Shown here piece after piece: positions 10,960 through 22,844 of a stretch of DNA of 64,000 nucleotides. The stretch is from Setophaga petechia (lineage: Eukaryota > Chordata > Aves > Passeriformes > Parulidae). Location: NCBI GenBank assembly GCA_024362935.1, contig JANCRA010000003.1, forward strand, positions 51,621,844 through 51,685,843, read 5' to 3'. The stretch's first letter is position 1. Each line of letters begins with the position of its first letter. The notes beneath the pieces are model-generated. The model was not told where the DNA came from, did no database searches, and saw only the letters and a list, made by a program, of their open reading frames with translations. Both the position numbers and the translations under genes were made by a program.

Positions 10960-10991
10960 TCTGTATTTCAGCAACACTGCTGAAATACAGA
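10960..10991. repeat. Perfect inverted repeat (14-bp stem, 4-nt loop)
   Basis: The arm TCTGTATTTCAGCA (10960-10973) is exactly reverse-complementary to 10978-10991 across an ACAC loop. The stem is too short for a microRNA precursor, and no terminator role makes sense in this genome. Confidence 0.95.
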
Positions 10992-13900
10992 AAATTAGAA
11001 ATGGAGAAAGGCATGAAAGACAAAAGTTAATTGTATTCATTTCACATGCTTCAATTGTAGGGCAACCTCATTCATCCATTCTCTGGCTTCTAAATCTGAT
11101 CCCGTTTAGATTAAATAAAAATACATTCATTTTGTAATGAAGCCTTGTGTCCATGTTTTCCCTCTGTAAAAATCATGGGGAAAGCTTTTGGGTTTGTAAG
11201 TGCTGCCTATAAATGAACAAAGTTTTCCAGTAGGGATGTTAGAATATTCCAAATAATTCAAAGAAAAACCATGTTTACATAGAGCAGACTGAAAGATTTG
11301 TGTGGATGGACCATCCAAAAGGCAGCAGAGAATCCAAAACTCAAATCTTATTAATCACACGGTGATTGTGTAGAGTAGCTTTACCAAGGGCTCCTTCCAA
11401 CCAGGTGAGCATAATATAGAGCAACTGGAGAATGGTCTCCTGTGGCTGTTCACAGCCTGCTCTAAAAGAAAAATCTTTAAGGTTTACAAGTACTAAATAC
11501 AGAGAAAAAATTACTGTTGTTCAAATCTCCACATACACCAGAATATCCAAACATGGGGGTCAAGTTTGAACCCAAAGTGTTGCCAAAAATACTGTAAATA
11601 AAGAATAAAGCTGATGATGCTGAAGTGCTTGAGGAAGACACACTAGTAAAATAAAATCTGCAAAATGTTTATTCAGAAAGAAATTTGCAGCTCATACAGG
11701 AGAGAAACCACTTTTGTTTTACTGTGAAGAGCACTGAATCTGGGAGAAAGAGCTCTCAGAGAGAAAAGAATTATGACAAGAATCCACAGTCTGCTCTGCA
11801 TTTCCATTTTCATGCCCCTTCATGCTTTAAGTAAGTGAAAAGTGCTAATGAGCTCTAATCTCTAATGAACTGACATGCAAAGCTGCAAAATGTCAAAGGC
11901 TCTGCAAAAACATTGCCTGGACACACTGCACAGCATTTCTTGTGTATTTTATTACATACCTGTAGGAATATACTAATTTTTAATTCATAACTACCAACAG
12001 AAGCAAGAAGAGCAAATCCTACCTAGAAATGTCAAGACCAGGATCATAAACTACACAAAATTCTGGCTTTTCAGGACACATTTCTGTGCTGGCAGAACTC
12101 AGCACCTACAAGTACAAGAATCAGTGTCCAACATAAATAGGCTGCTGTGAGGATTTTGCTGAATATTTTCAACAGCAGCATCGTTATCAGTTTGGCTGAA
12201 ATCAATCAGTCAAGACTGAATGGTGGGGGAAAAAAAGAATTGAAATGGGGTAGCAGTTGTGTGGGAAAGAAGCAGCTGAAACTTCAGCCATTGAGGGGAA
12301 TGCTCTGTTCTGAAAAGCCCTCTCTCCTCTCCCCAGTGACCTTGGTGATCCCTCCAGTCCTGTGGCAAACATTATCCACCCCTAACACAAAAAGTCTCAT
12401 TTTTTATAGGTTGTATAAATCTTATCTAACAATTTCTAAGACAGGAATTAAGTATTTAATGCCTGTCTGGCTACCACTTGGTATTTCCTGTGTCATTGAG
12501 TGACATTTTCCATCCCAACCCCCTTCTCTTAAAGGCCCACTTTCCACATGCAGCACAAAAAAAGCCAATGAAAACAGAAGCAGAAAGTAGGGAATACACT
12601 GCCAAACACTGTAGGTGTCTTCCTTCACAGCAGCTAGTGTTACATCACTCCAGATATTTTTAAATAAATATTTACAACAATCCAGCACCATTTACACGTG
12701 ACCATTTCACTTATATCCTAAAATCCAGGCAGGATTGTTCACAGCCAGAGTTGCTACCCTCTGTTTGAATTACCTGGTAAGACCACAACTTGTTCTCTGA
12801 GGATTTTTGTTAAGGGGATATGGGTCCAGAAATTATATTGAGCTTCCCAAGTTGCTGAACACATTTTCCATCTCTTCCTTGCACCCCAAGAAGGACAAAT
12901 ATAGAAAATATCAAATAACTAGTTGCACGAGGGATCACACTGAGTTCAATACCTATTTATATTTTTTTTACTTGAATAATCAAAGCAAATTAAAAAACAC
13001 CAAACCCTCAGACACTTTTCCATATTTCTGGTTATTTGGTCAAAACAGACCTTCACCTAAACAGCATGATTTTTATCTACAAGATTCACCTTCGGATACA
13101 CTCAACCTCTATTTCAGCACAGCTTCCAGATATGTGGAAAAGTATACATCAACATATTGGAGACACCAGGATCACTCCCACTACAGTCAGCCTGGCTTGA
13201 GGAGCACTGAAATCAGCAAGTTTATCAAATAGGTAAATCCCACTTCAGCATGTTCATCAGCCATGCACTGAAATCCATTTTTTGGGACAGCCTCAGGACA
13301 GTTTTTGACGGCAAAGCAGCAAGATCAGCTTCTTAGATTAAGATGCTAATTTAAAACTTCATCATGCAGCTTTGTTTACCTACCTTCAGATAAACCTTTC
13401 CAAGTTTCAGATATTCTACTCCTTAGGTAAGAGCCAGGTTTTTTTTTTAAGCCAGCCATTCACAGATAGATTTTCCCTAACAAAGTGAATGATTTGAAGG
13501 AATATTTCATGGTACAAAGAACCAAAATAATCTGACAGATGAAGACAAAGGCATTAAAATGTAACACCCTCTGAAAAAGGTTCCAGTCTAAAATTCAGAT
13601 TGACACCAGCAAGACAACAGCTGCTCTATAATGACACAGACTTTTAAAACATACGAAGATAAATGATCAGGAATGCCTGAATTGCAGATTCTTAAAAACT
13701 CAGGCTTTGTTGATGAGAAATGAGAAATTTGAGAAACCACAAACAGTGCAGCTCACTCAAACAAAAATCATCCATGTCAGTAGGAAGCATGCTATAAAAT
13801 CCCAGTGAGCATAGCCTTTTTAAAAACTATCAACTACACATAATTCTTGCATGGCTTTGTTTTCAAACCCTTTAAAACACAGTATGTTCATTAAAAAACA

Positions 13901-14924
13901 TCTGCTCTTATTACAACACATTATAATAACCACTAAGGAAAATATTTTGGTTTAATTATTAGCAGATGCAGCATGCTTAGAAATGTTTCTTTGAACATAC
14001 AATTTCTGCAAAGGTGACTAATTATTGTAACTAGTTTCATTCTTTAATCAAAGCAACGCAAGCATCATCAGCAGCAAATTTGTGGCCAGGCAGCTTCAGC
14101 ACCTGTTAGGTTAAGTTATGTTATGTTTTCCAGGACAAGGGCAAGAAAATAGCTTTATTTGCCTTCTTGGGGTCACCAGAACAGTTATCCAATGAGTTCT
14201 GGTCTGCTGTACTTCTGCAAGTCCAGCAGCATAATTTCCCTTGCAGAACTTTTCCAGCATCAGTGAAAATGGATGAAAAAGAACAAAAAACATGCAGCAC
14301 TACAATCTAGACTGAGTTGTCAGATATGGGATTTATCAAGCAACACTTTCAACAGTAAATATACTTGACATTTAGTTGCTGAAGTAAAGTAAATATAGGA
14401 CTCAATAGTGTCATTTTTATGGAGTAGAAGTACACTTCAGAGTATATGTCAAAAGTGAAATTCATTTAACTAAACTGAAAAGAACCATCTAAAACTGACA
14501 AGGGATATGAAAATAGGTTGATGCAAACATTTCAAAGATTCTTTTACATGGTAAAAGAGATATCCCTGAGGAGGAGAAACTGTTAGACCATCAAAGAACA
14601 TTATCCTGCAACCTACAGAGACTCTTTGTGTAGGATACTACATCTATGCTGCAAAGGCTTCCCCGTCCATTAGAACCATTTTGATACCCATGTGTTGTTT
14701 CTCCTGGGATATTCTGCACCCCGTGCTTGCTCATTACATCCCAATATTTGTTTATCAAGAACATGTCAGCCCACAACAATTCTGGAGTTCACATTCATAT
14801 AAAGCATATGATCAAGGGGGAAAAAACACCACAGAATTCTCTGTCACCTGGTGTGAACTCATCCCTCTGTGTTTACATAATCTTGTTCTGGAAGCTGCTG
14901 AAATGACACTCTGCTTCTGAACCT
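10992..14924. other. Unique AT-rich DNA, nothing recognised
   Basis: No exon, RNA gene or mobile element was identified, apart from an imperfect hairpin at 12439-12468 (listed separately). Open frames of up to 141 codons (12807-13232, plus) have no recognisable domain. Confidence 0.45.
12439..12468. repeat. Imperfect inverted repeat (13-bp stem, one mismatch)
   Basis: The left arm AGACAGGAATTAA (12439-12451) pairs with 12456-12468 with a single A/G mismatch around a 4-nt loop. Because of it, open frames on the two strands encode similar short peptides here, which is an artefact. Confidence 0.88.
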
Positions 14925-14928
14925 GCTG

Positions 14929-15540
14929 TTTTTAGGAGAGGCTGGGAAGGAGGGGTGGGGGTGCTGCAGGTGGTGTTAAGCAATGGATAGATTGGGAAGA
15001 GCAGCCATGTGAGAGCCTGAATGAGAGATGTGGGACCCCAGGGGCTCTCCAAAATGCAGTTTATTGTATCCAAGGTGCAACAGCAGTTCAGGGTCATGGG
15101 TGACAGAGCCTGTGCCTGCAGCCGTCAGCTCCAGCTGCAGGCAGGCCTGCAGACCCTTTGGTTTTGGTTACATTGCATTCTATACTTTTCTTTGCTGAGC
15201 ATCTTAATACAGTAGAACCAATCTATACCTTAACTATTATCTGTAGCCTATCATAACTACTGTAATTACCATATTCATGTTACTGTTCTCCATCACCAGA
15301 AGTTAGTACATTACACTTTAAGCTAGAAGTTGTTTTTCAGGTTTTTTGCAGTGGAAAATTCAGAGACCTTCTTTCTACTTGCAACATTTGCTGACTTGTT
15401 TGCCTGTGCTATTTTTCTGCTTGGTAAAAACATTTTCTTGTTTGGGGTGCGTTATCCTTTGCTCTAAGCCATAAAGACCCATTCTAACAAACATACCCTT
15501 TGCCTCCTTGGTTACCCAGTAAGACTGGCTCAGCAATTCT
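14929..15540 (-). mobile_element. LTR on minus strand (class II-like ERV), approximate ends
   Basis: Read on the minus strand, an AATAAA poly(A) signal (plus-strand TTTATT at 15060-15065) is followed by CTGCATTTTGGAGAGCCCC. That is the R/U5 pattern I know from songbird class II LTRs. Upstream on the minus strand comes an AT-rich U3 (plus-strand text ACATTACACTTTAAGCTAGA near 15310, TTGCAACATTTGCTGACTTG near 15381). The left end can be placed at TGCTGTTTTTAGG; the right end is uncertain. No target duplication was found at these provisional ends and no internal retroviral genes are attached. Confidence 0.6.
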
Positions 15541-15689
15541 TTTCTTCTATATCAAAATTTGCTCTTCCATCTCTATTCCTTCATCAGACTCTACATTCAA
15601 AAATCTTTCTGCTAAGCACACATATCTGTGAGACTTCCTTGTCAAACTTTCATCCTTCCCAACACAGCCACAAAAAAATGAAGCATCAG

Positions 15690-16705
15690 GCACAGCACAC
15701 CTTTGATCAGGGCAAGCTGTCAATGAGGTCTTGCTTTGGCTGCAGGAAGTGTCACACTCCCAAGCTCTCATCCTGATGTGTAATTTCAACCACCAGATAT
15801 CTCCTGGGAAAGAAGTACAGGTGTCCAAGAGAACAAGACAGACTTTCAGCTGTGAGATGAAGCAAAGGGAGTAGGAGCATGGCTGGATGTGGTGCCCAGC
15901 AGCATGGATAAGCTTATCAGAGCAATTAGGACTGGAGACAGCCGGGTTGTGGTGACCATGCCCTGGCTGAGTTCCTGATCTCAAGGAACATGGGTCTGGC
16001 AAAGAGCAAAGCCAGGACCCTGAATTTTGGAAGAGTGAACTTGTAGTTGTTCAAATAATGAATGGATGGGATCTCCTGGGAAGCTCTCCAGAGAGCCAGC
16101 AGAGCTGACCTGAGCTGGCCACATTTGAGGAGCACTTTCCTTAGGAGCACAAGGACTCTCCATCCTGGTGCACAAGAGATCATGCAAGACAGGCCAGAAA
16201 CTCCTGTTTTTACCAAGGGAAGAAAGAAATGCCTGGGGAAATCTAGACCTCACTTCTGTGAAGATTATGGAGTAGATCCTTCTGGAAGCACTATTAAGGC
16301 ATGTGCAAGACAAGGTGATTAACCAAAAGGGAGCTGCAGTTATTAAGTAAAGCCTTCTTGAGAAGACTTGCAGCAGTAGTTTAAAGGGCTCATTCTGTCC
16401 TTCAAAACCACCCCTGCAAATTTCTGCTTTCTGGGGAGGATGTAGCAGAGCAGCTCCATGTCTTTGGCCCATTTTATTTGAGTATTTCAAGCTAGCATGG
16501 AATTATATTCCTGGAATTATATTCCTGGCCATTATCCATGGATAAGTGAACAGGAGCCCTTTTTTCCCCAGATCAAAAGAGAAACACCATTATTGGGTTC
16601 TGATGCTTTGGTATTTGTTTGTTTTCCTCACCTTAGGGCAACAAGGCTGAGAACAGCCAAGAGAGAAAGAAATGAGGGCTGGACTGGGCAGTCTTTGGAT
16701 TTTAC
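15690..16705 (+). mobile_element. CR1 LINE fragment with decayed ORF2 (endonuclease and RT remnants) and 3' UTR
   Basis: A degraded, internally deleted CR1 retrotransposon on the plus strand. In order, it holds a remnant of the endonuclease GDFN region (LILMCNFNH, 15767-15793), then the conserved catalytic SDH region reading GCGDHALAEFLI (SDH serine replaced by glycine; GDH at 15951-15959), then SRNMGLAKSKARTLNFGR (15981-16034). Next comes a linker resembling CR1 text after the endonuclease (MDGISWEAL, 16062-16088). A jump then leads to a reverse-transcriptase palm-entry motif TPVFTKGRKKCLGKSRP (16200-16250), matching the CR1 pattern TPVFKKGxKEDPGNYRP. The GDFN and SDH pieces are in different frames, and stop codons break the frame, so it is not functional. 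The end, about 16497-16705, shares a roughly 200-bp 3' UTR with the CR1 tail at 27650-27880 and finishes with GGGCTGGACTGGGCAGTCTTT. Confidence 0.85.
16498..16528 (+). repeat. 14-bp tandem duplication in CR1 3' UTR
   Basis: GGAATTATATTCCT occurs twice in tandem. The related copy at 27.65 kb has only one, so the duplication arose after insertion. Confidence 0.85.
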
Positions 16706-16719
16706 GAGAGTAGCTTGAG

Positions 16720-18040
16720 TTTTCTGCTGAAGGGATGAGTAACAGTGTAACTCACATGAGACATGGATGGGACTGGGAGGGAATTCAGCATAGGGCAAAA
16801 CAGAAATTAATACTCTGAAAAACTTCTGCTTCATACCCACTTGGCCAGCTGAATTCAAACACTCAGTCGCTGAGAATTCCCCACAATAACTGCTGATTGT
16901 GCTCTTAGGCTGCAGAGCATCTTGGTCCCAGTTCATGCAAAAAGCCCATTTTCCATCCCTAGAAGCCCAAAGAAATCACAACTACTTTATTATGTATGAA
17001 CTTGTAGAAGGAAAAAATGGTTACTTGCAAACATTCACAAGCAAGCCATGCAGTAAGCTATAAAAATTCAATTATATTCAATATAATGTCTTACTGCAGG
17101 AAAACAATTAATCTTGTATTCAAAAGGATTGAAATGAACTTGAAATATTTTGTTGAGGAAGCAAACTTTTCAAAAGCCTTTGTAATCATCTCTTTAACTA
17201 AAAGGAAAAAAAAGAGCAAGAAAAGGAATTTACACCTGGGCTTTCTGGAAAATAGCTGTATAAAATAACTGAATAAACAAAGCTGCACATTTCAGATCTG
17301 ATAAACTACTTTAAAAACAATTTCTAAAATAAATTCAGCCACTTTTATGAAATTCGTTAGTTGATATGCATTGTTATCTTATTTCAATTATAATTTGCAG
17401 CAATTTTGTCTTGCTTCATGCCAGGGAGTCAGACTGTATTTTTATTTTTAATTTTTATACAATCTGGTGTCATTTTCAGTTTTTAATTCCTCTCCTATTT
17501 CTCCTACCTTTTCTGAAACTCTGTAGCTCTTATTCTCACTTATTCTTGTGTATTGCTGTCAGTGACTACAAACTCAGCTCTCTCCATCATTCTTTCTCTT
17601 TACAGGAAGGAGTTTCCCTGAGCTGGGCAGATTGTGGTGGCTCATAAAACTCACACTTCAAGCTAGCAGGAAGCCAGAAGACCCTGGAGACAGCAAGTCC
17701 AGGTTATCACAACCTGTACTCATCAAGGTTCAGCATCTCTACCTCTACCAAAGGCAGAGCCTGTGTGGTGGTCCCTCAGCTCATTGAATTGAGTTGTTCT
17801 GCCTCACCCGGTTTAATCAGACTCCACATCCATAAGGTCTCTTCTAAAACCACCTTTTCAAGGGCACCTTCCACTTATCACCCCAAACAGAATTTTGCTT
17901 ATTCAAAACAAGAATTGATTAAATGTTTGGGTTCCTTTGCTTCTGCTCACTCTCTTTCCCTTCTCCCACCTTTTTTTTCCCACCACACAACACAGAAAAG
18001 TCTCTCATCTTCTCTCGTCCTCCAATTCTTGCACTTGCTC
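16720..18040. other. Unique DNA, nothing recognised
   Basis: No exon, RNA gene or recognised repeat. The frames here lack any recognisable domain. Confidence 0.45.
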
Positions 18041-18593
18041 TGTGGTATTGGGCTGAGCTGGTTTCAGGTAGACCAGAGTTAATTTTCTTTGCTGCTGTGG
18101 GGCTGTGTTTGGGTTTGTGCTGAGCACAGGGTTGATCACACAGAGATGTTTTTGTTGTTGTTGTTGCACAGAGCCAAGGCCTTCTCTGCTTTCTGTGACC
18201 CCCACTGGTGAGGGAGCTGGGGGTGCCTGGGAGGGGACACAGCCAGGACAGGGACCCCACTGACCACAGGGACATTCCAGACCACGGGGTGTCATGGCCA
18301 GTGGATAAAGTGGGGGAAAGAGTAAGGAAAAGGGGGACATTTGGGTGACATTTTGGTGTCCTTCCCAAGTCACCTTTACTCATGACAGAGTCTTGATCTC
18401 CTGGAGAAGGCTGAACTCCTGCCTGTCCATGGGAAGCAGGGAATTAATTCCCTGTTTTCCTTTCCTTCTGGGCTTTTGCTTCCCCTATTAAACTGTCCTT
18501 ATCTCAACCCACAAGTTTTGTAGCTTTTCCCCTCCCAATTCTCTCCCCAGTGGTGGGGGAGTGACCCAGTGGGGCTGGGGTCAAACCACAACA
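18041..18593 (+). mobile_element. LTR on plus strand, widespread avian type
   Basis: The segment starts TGTGGTATTGGGCTGAG and ends ...GGGTCAAACCACAACA, giving TG...CA termini that are nearly inverted copies of each other. The body matches an avian LTR I recall well: CAGAGTTAATTTTCTT, GGGGCTGTGTTTGGGTTTGT, GTTGATCACACAGAGATGTT, ACACAGCCAGGACAG, CCCATGGGAAGCAGGGAATT, TTATCTCAACCCACAAGTTTT. An ATTAAA poly(A) signal lies at 18487-18492 and a weak TATA-like GTGGATAAAG near 18301, both in plus orientation. No target duplication is visible at these ends and no internal genes are present. Confidence 0.8.
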
Positions 18594-20930
18594 CAGACCT
18601 GATTAAATGGATTTCTCTTCCACCCACCCTCAGGTTCTCTGTGCAGTAAAAGCTTTGTTCTGCCTGCCCAGCACATGGCACAATGCCTGGCCCATGGTTA
18701 GGTGACCTTACAGCTATGAAAATATCTCCTAACTATTAGTGTTGTTTAGAAGAGAAATCTCTATTTTCCCTGAGACAAAGTAGATCTGGATTTGATTACT
18801 GTCTAAGTCTCCTGCAAAAATATTACAGAAAGCCAAGACAAACTAGGGCAGTTCATTCCATGAATTTCTTGGAAATGTTTAACATAAACTTTTATAATCA
18901 GAAGTCCCACAGAATGCAACACTGTAATGATTATTATTAATTTCTCATTTTGTTTTAAATTATGACATCATGTAAAGTAATGTTTTTCTGCAGATTTTAA
19001 AGACTTTGTTCTTTTTAAATTCTTGGTAAAAGAATCTCTCATGTTTAGTTAGGCCAAAATCTGACCTACCTTTGTACCAATTTGTGAGTAGCATGCCTGG
19101 AAAATGATCATGTAAAAAAAAGGGGCCACAAATAAATGCCTTAAAATAAAAAAATTCTATTTATAAAAGCAAGCAAATGAACTTGATGGAAACAACGGTG
19201 GGACCACCAGCTGAGCTCTAATGACCTGGACCATTTAAAGAACATCAATAAGCTCAAGGTTACTTTAGTAACTCATCTGTGACAGAACTATCACACAGCC
19301 AAACTCTTTTGTCTTCCAGACTCACCCTAAGTCACCTTAGGGGCCTGTTCTGTCTTCTCTGGATCTCACTGATACACAATTGCTGAACTCCAACATATAC
19401 TATCCCAAATATTCCTCTCATCATTATAAATTTGTTTCCAAAACATCCAAGAAACTCAGGTGGAGCTGGAAAAGTTTTGCAATTCATCCATTAAAGAGCT
19501 TTTGTTTTTCCCCTTGAAAATCTTGTTTTACAATATTCCAAAATAGACAATTATTATTTCAAACTAACCAGCTGTACTCATATAAAATCCCAGCCACAGC
19601 CTAGGAAGTGAGAATTGACATGTGGCATGAAAACTCACACTTATTATGCTGTGTGGTTTGTATATAACAGAACAATTTCAGAGTGCTTAACACTGTAACA
19701 CAATAACTTTTCTCTAAGTCCAGCACAATATTTTATGCTCATCAACAATCAGATTTTTTTTTTGTTCTTCAAAAAGTCGAAAGTGGTGCACAAGAAATAC
19801 CCAGACTAAAAGCTAGATGTTAGAAAGGATAATCATGCTATACATGTTCCATTCATGACTGCCATTGGGAAGGGTGTCTGACACAGGTTTATTTCATATT
19901 TGCACACTGAGCTGCTTCCTCCTTTTCTCCCTTTTTTTTTTCCTTAAAATATCTGAACCAAAGGGATCATTATGGGATCGCAGGTCTATTTTAATATATG
20001 AGCACCTTGTTCCACCCACCTCCACCTCCTTCCCAGGGTATAAAAATGGTTGTAAAAAACAAACCTTTCCCACAGAACACTCTTCCTTTTTGAATGCAGA
20101 CAGACATTTGCTGATCTGTTAATTACACCAAACTTCCTCTCCAACACCTGTGCCTTTCACCAGTTATTTATAGAACTCAAAATAACCCTGGTCCAACATT
20201 CATTTAGCACCTCAGAAGCACACACCTCCTTCTTCAGGCAGTGAAGGATTATTAGGATGTTCTTCTTAGGATGTTTACTGCAGGCTGCAGGAAGAAGCAT
20301 TTTATTTCTGAAAGAAAACCATCTCCTGGGCTCTTTCTGAGCCCCTGGCCTCATCCTGCCCCACCAGAAGTCACCAGGTAATGGACACCAGGTGTTTGTG
20401 TGCCCCAAGGCAAAGATCACTGACTGTTCTTGTTTTTCTCTGCCAGGTGTGCTTGTGTCTCTGCACAAAGACAAATAACTACTGTGACGTTTTGCCCTCC
20501 CCTCTCTGGCCCTCAAAGTGACCACATGAATGCAATTCAGGGTTTTTTTTTTCTTTAAATGATTAGTTCAGTTCTCTCACACTTGCAACACATTATTCAG
20601 TGAATTAACTTTGCCTCTCCTCCCTTTCAAAAGAGCACCTTAAAAGGACTTTGCCAGCACAGAAAATGTAATTGATTCTTTTTCTTTGACCAATGGGTTG
20701 CCATGAGGTGCTGGCTTGCTCTTCTTGTACAGTCTGTTCATTAACAGATAGTCCTAGGAGTGCCAAATATTCAAATATTTAGAAATAGGAATCTATGTGC
20801 CCATAATGAGGTGTATGGAGAGAGGTTCTGCTCTTAACTCACTGAGAATCAAAGGTGCTCCAAGATAACTGATCTGAAATACAAAGACATAAAAATACAG
20901 AGCCAAAACCTAGCAGTCTCCCCAGCTTTT
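18594..20930. other. Unique DNA, nothing recognised
   Basis: No exon, RNA gene or recognised repeat. Short homopolymer runs only (near 19115, 19752, 19930, 20544). Confidence 0.45.
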
Positions 20931-20980
20931 AATTTCTTTGATATTTTATACCAGAAATTTCTTTGATATTTTATACCAGA
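20931..20980 (+). repeat. Perfect 25-bp tandem duplication
   Basis: The unit at 20931-20955, starting AATTTCTTTGATATTTTATA and ending CCAGA, is repeated without change at 20956-20980. The lack of any difference suggests a recent event or a copy-number polymorphism. Confidence 0.97.
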
Positions 20981-21705
20981 GCTGAACTTTTGACACTCTT
21001 TCCTTTCACTTTGATTTTCTTGCTCTCAAAAAAAATAATTTAGCAATCTTTTTTTCCAGAGATTTTTACATTATTTGAGAAAGTATATGTAAATATATGG
21101 GAAATGAAAATAGCAGGCTGATGGGAATACTTTGGTAAAATTGTACATGAATAAAAGATGTGAAATCATACTGTTATAAGTGTCTTCATCCATTAAGTTT
21201 TAGTATCAAGTAAATTTCCTGCCATGTAAAACTGATCTTTTCATCTTTCTTTCCCTATAGAAGTCACAGTTCACATTTGGAATATTATATGTGCTTCATA
21301 ATTGAAAGAAAATCCTATCAACTCTCAAAATTTTCCTCCAAATTAGTAAGTCAAAAGAATTTAATTCCCCTAGCAATAAAATATTTTGTTCATGTATGAA
21401 CAATGGAAACTGGAGTATATATTTCCAGAGTTATATTAGAGCCTCTGTTCATTATGGAAAGAATGCTGTAATTATAAACTTTTCTGTCTTTATCCAGTCA
21501 TGTCATTACTATATGGCTAAATACACTACATTCATAATGAGGATTAGATGACTTGGTACCTTACAGCATGCATTCTATACATTGTTTTATCTATAATTTA
21601 CTGTATAATCATGCAAATACTGAAAACATTTAAACTCTTAATTTGAACTCATCATAGTGTACGATTTAATCATCAGAATAGCCTGAGATAAGGAAAAGGG
21701 AAAAT
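20981..21705. other. Unique AT-rich DNA, nothing recognised
   Basis: Even base composition, no repeats and no long frames. It ends where the CR1 3' tail begins. Confidence 0.4.
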
Positions 21706-21710
21706 TCAAA

Positions 21711-22840
21711 TGTGAAATAAAAAGTTTGGAAAACTCCTCTAACATCATCAAGTGTCTTAGTTTAAAGACAGGAGTCTGCTAAGGAAGGCAGGAGCCTCCC
21801 CTGAAATGGAGAATGTAAACCTTCCCCACCCCTCCAAATTGCTATAAATTTTAAATTAAGGGGCTCTCGGGTAAAAATATGGGAGCAGGAAATAACAGTT
21901 CTTTAACAGGGAAAAGAAAAAAAGAATAAAATAAACAATGCAGTACACTAGAACAACACTGCCAGAGTCAGAACCCAACCTGACACCCTGTGGGTTGTTG
22001 GTGGCAGTCCCATTGGAAATGTGGCTGGAGCCCTCCTGCAGTGTCTGGTGTGGTTCTGTTGGATCAAGGGGGTCCTGTAGAGAAGGATGTGTTCTTCCTC
22101 TGAAGATCCCATGGAAGAAGAGGCAGCTGCTGTTCCTCTGGGGAATCCCATGGAGAAAGCCGTGCTGGTGTTCCAGAATCTCAGATTATATCTGGGTAGC
22201 AATGCTTGGCTCCTCCCTCTGGGTGGAGCATCTCACAACGGGATGTTACAGTTCTTATCAGCCATGCAGTGACATTCAATAGCTGTTATCAGCAGAGGTC
22301 CCCTCCCGAGGGAGGAGGAGTGATTGTGGTCACTCAAAGAGAGAGATAAGGCAAACTGCTCACTTGACAAAGGTAATCTGCCATACAGATGGTAAAGGAA
22401 ATCATCTTGCCCTGCAATCTTCAACATCGAGTCCAGTCATTAACCCAGCACTGCCAAATCCCAGTACACCACGTCCCCAGGTGTCACAAACCCCTCCAGG
22501 GACAGTGACTCCACCTCCTCCCTGGGCAGCCCATTCCAACACATGACCCACATTTTTCCTAACCCTCGATTCCAGCCTTCCCTGGCACAACTTGAGGCCA
22601 TTTCCTCCTATTCAGTTTCTCATTACCCAGGAGAAGTGCCCAGGCTTCACCTCACTTCAACCTCCCTTCAGGCATTTGTAGAGAGCAATGAGGTTATGTG
22701 TCTGCCTAAAACAGGGTAAACTGGGGAACCTGGACTTCTCCAAAAGCTGCTTGATTCCTTTTGCAAAGCTAAGCTCAAGAATGGTTCAGGCTTTGGTTCC
22801 CTTGGATCAAGAACCACAGCACCTCGATGTAGCACAGCTT
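21711..22840 (-). mobile_element. CR1 LINE 3' part, minus strand, split by an LTR
   Basis: The CR1 3' region lies on the minus strand in two blocks. The left block, 21711-21752, reads AGTTTGGAAAACTCCTCT and AACATCATCAAG, matching the usual reverse-strand CR1 end (GGTTGGAAAAGACCTCTAAG followed by ATCATCAAG). The right block resumes at 22427 (TCGAGTCCAGTCATTAACCC). It continues with CCTCCAGGGACAGTGACTCC, ACCTCCTCCCTGGGCAGCCC, GGCACAACTTGAGGCCATTT and CCTTCAGGCATTTGTAGAG, then fades out near AGCACCTCGATGTAGC (about 22818-22840). The 674-bp gap between the blocks is an LTR. It is 5'-truncated, as CR1 copies usually are, and has no open frame. Confidence 0.88.
21753..22426 (-). mobile_element. Solo LTR nested in CR1, minus strand (5-bp target duplication)
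   Basis: A 674-bp LTR that starts TGTCTTAGTTTAAAGACAGG and ends ...GCAATCTTCAACA, so it has TG...CA termini. The flanking pentamers are TCAAG (21748-21752) and TCGAG (22427-22431), a 5-bp target duplication with one substitution. Joining the flanks at this site restores a continuous CR1. Orientation is minus: read that way, a TATA-like ATATAATC lies at about 22192-22185, and the GAGAGCCCCTTAATTT stretch near the 3' end matches songbird LTRs I recall. It encodes nothing. A 5-bp duplication, unlike the 6 bp of family A, points to a different ERV group. Confidence 0.88.
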
Positions 22841-22844
22841 CAGG

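Noticed and set aside
9227..10991. Hairpins at 9227 and 10960 as microRNA precursors
   Set aside because: The stems are 14-15 bp with 4-5 nt loops, much shorter than a Drosha/Dicer substrate.
15547..16002. 151-codon minus-strand frame
   Set aside because: It is largely antisense to the CR1 endonuclease segment and has no domain of its own.
15981..16490. 169-codon minus-strand frame
   Set aside because: It is antisense to the CR1 ORF2 remnant on the plus strand, where the conserved endonuclease and RT motifs are.
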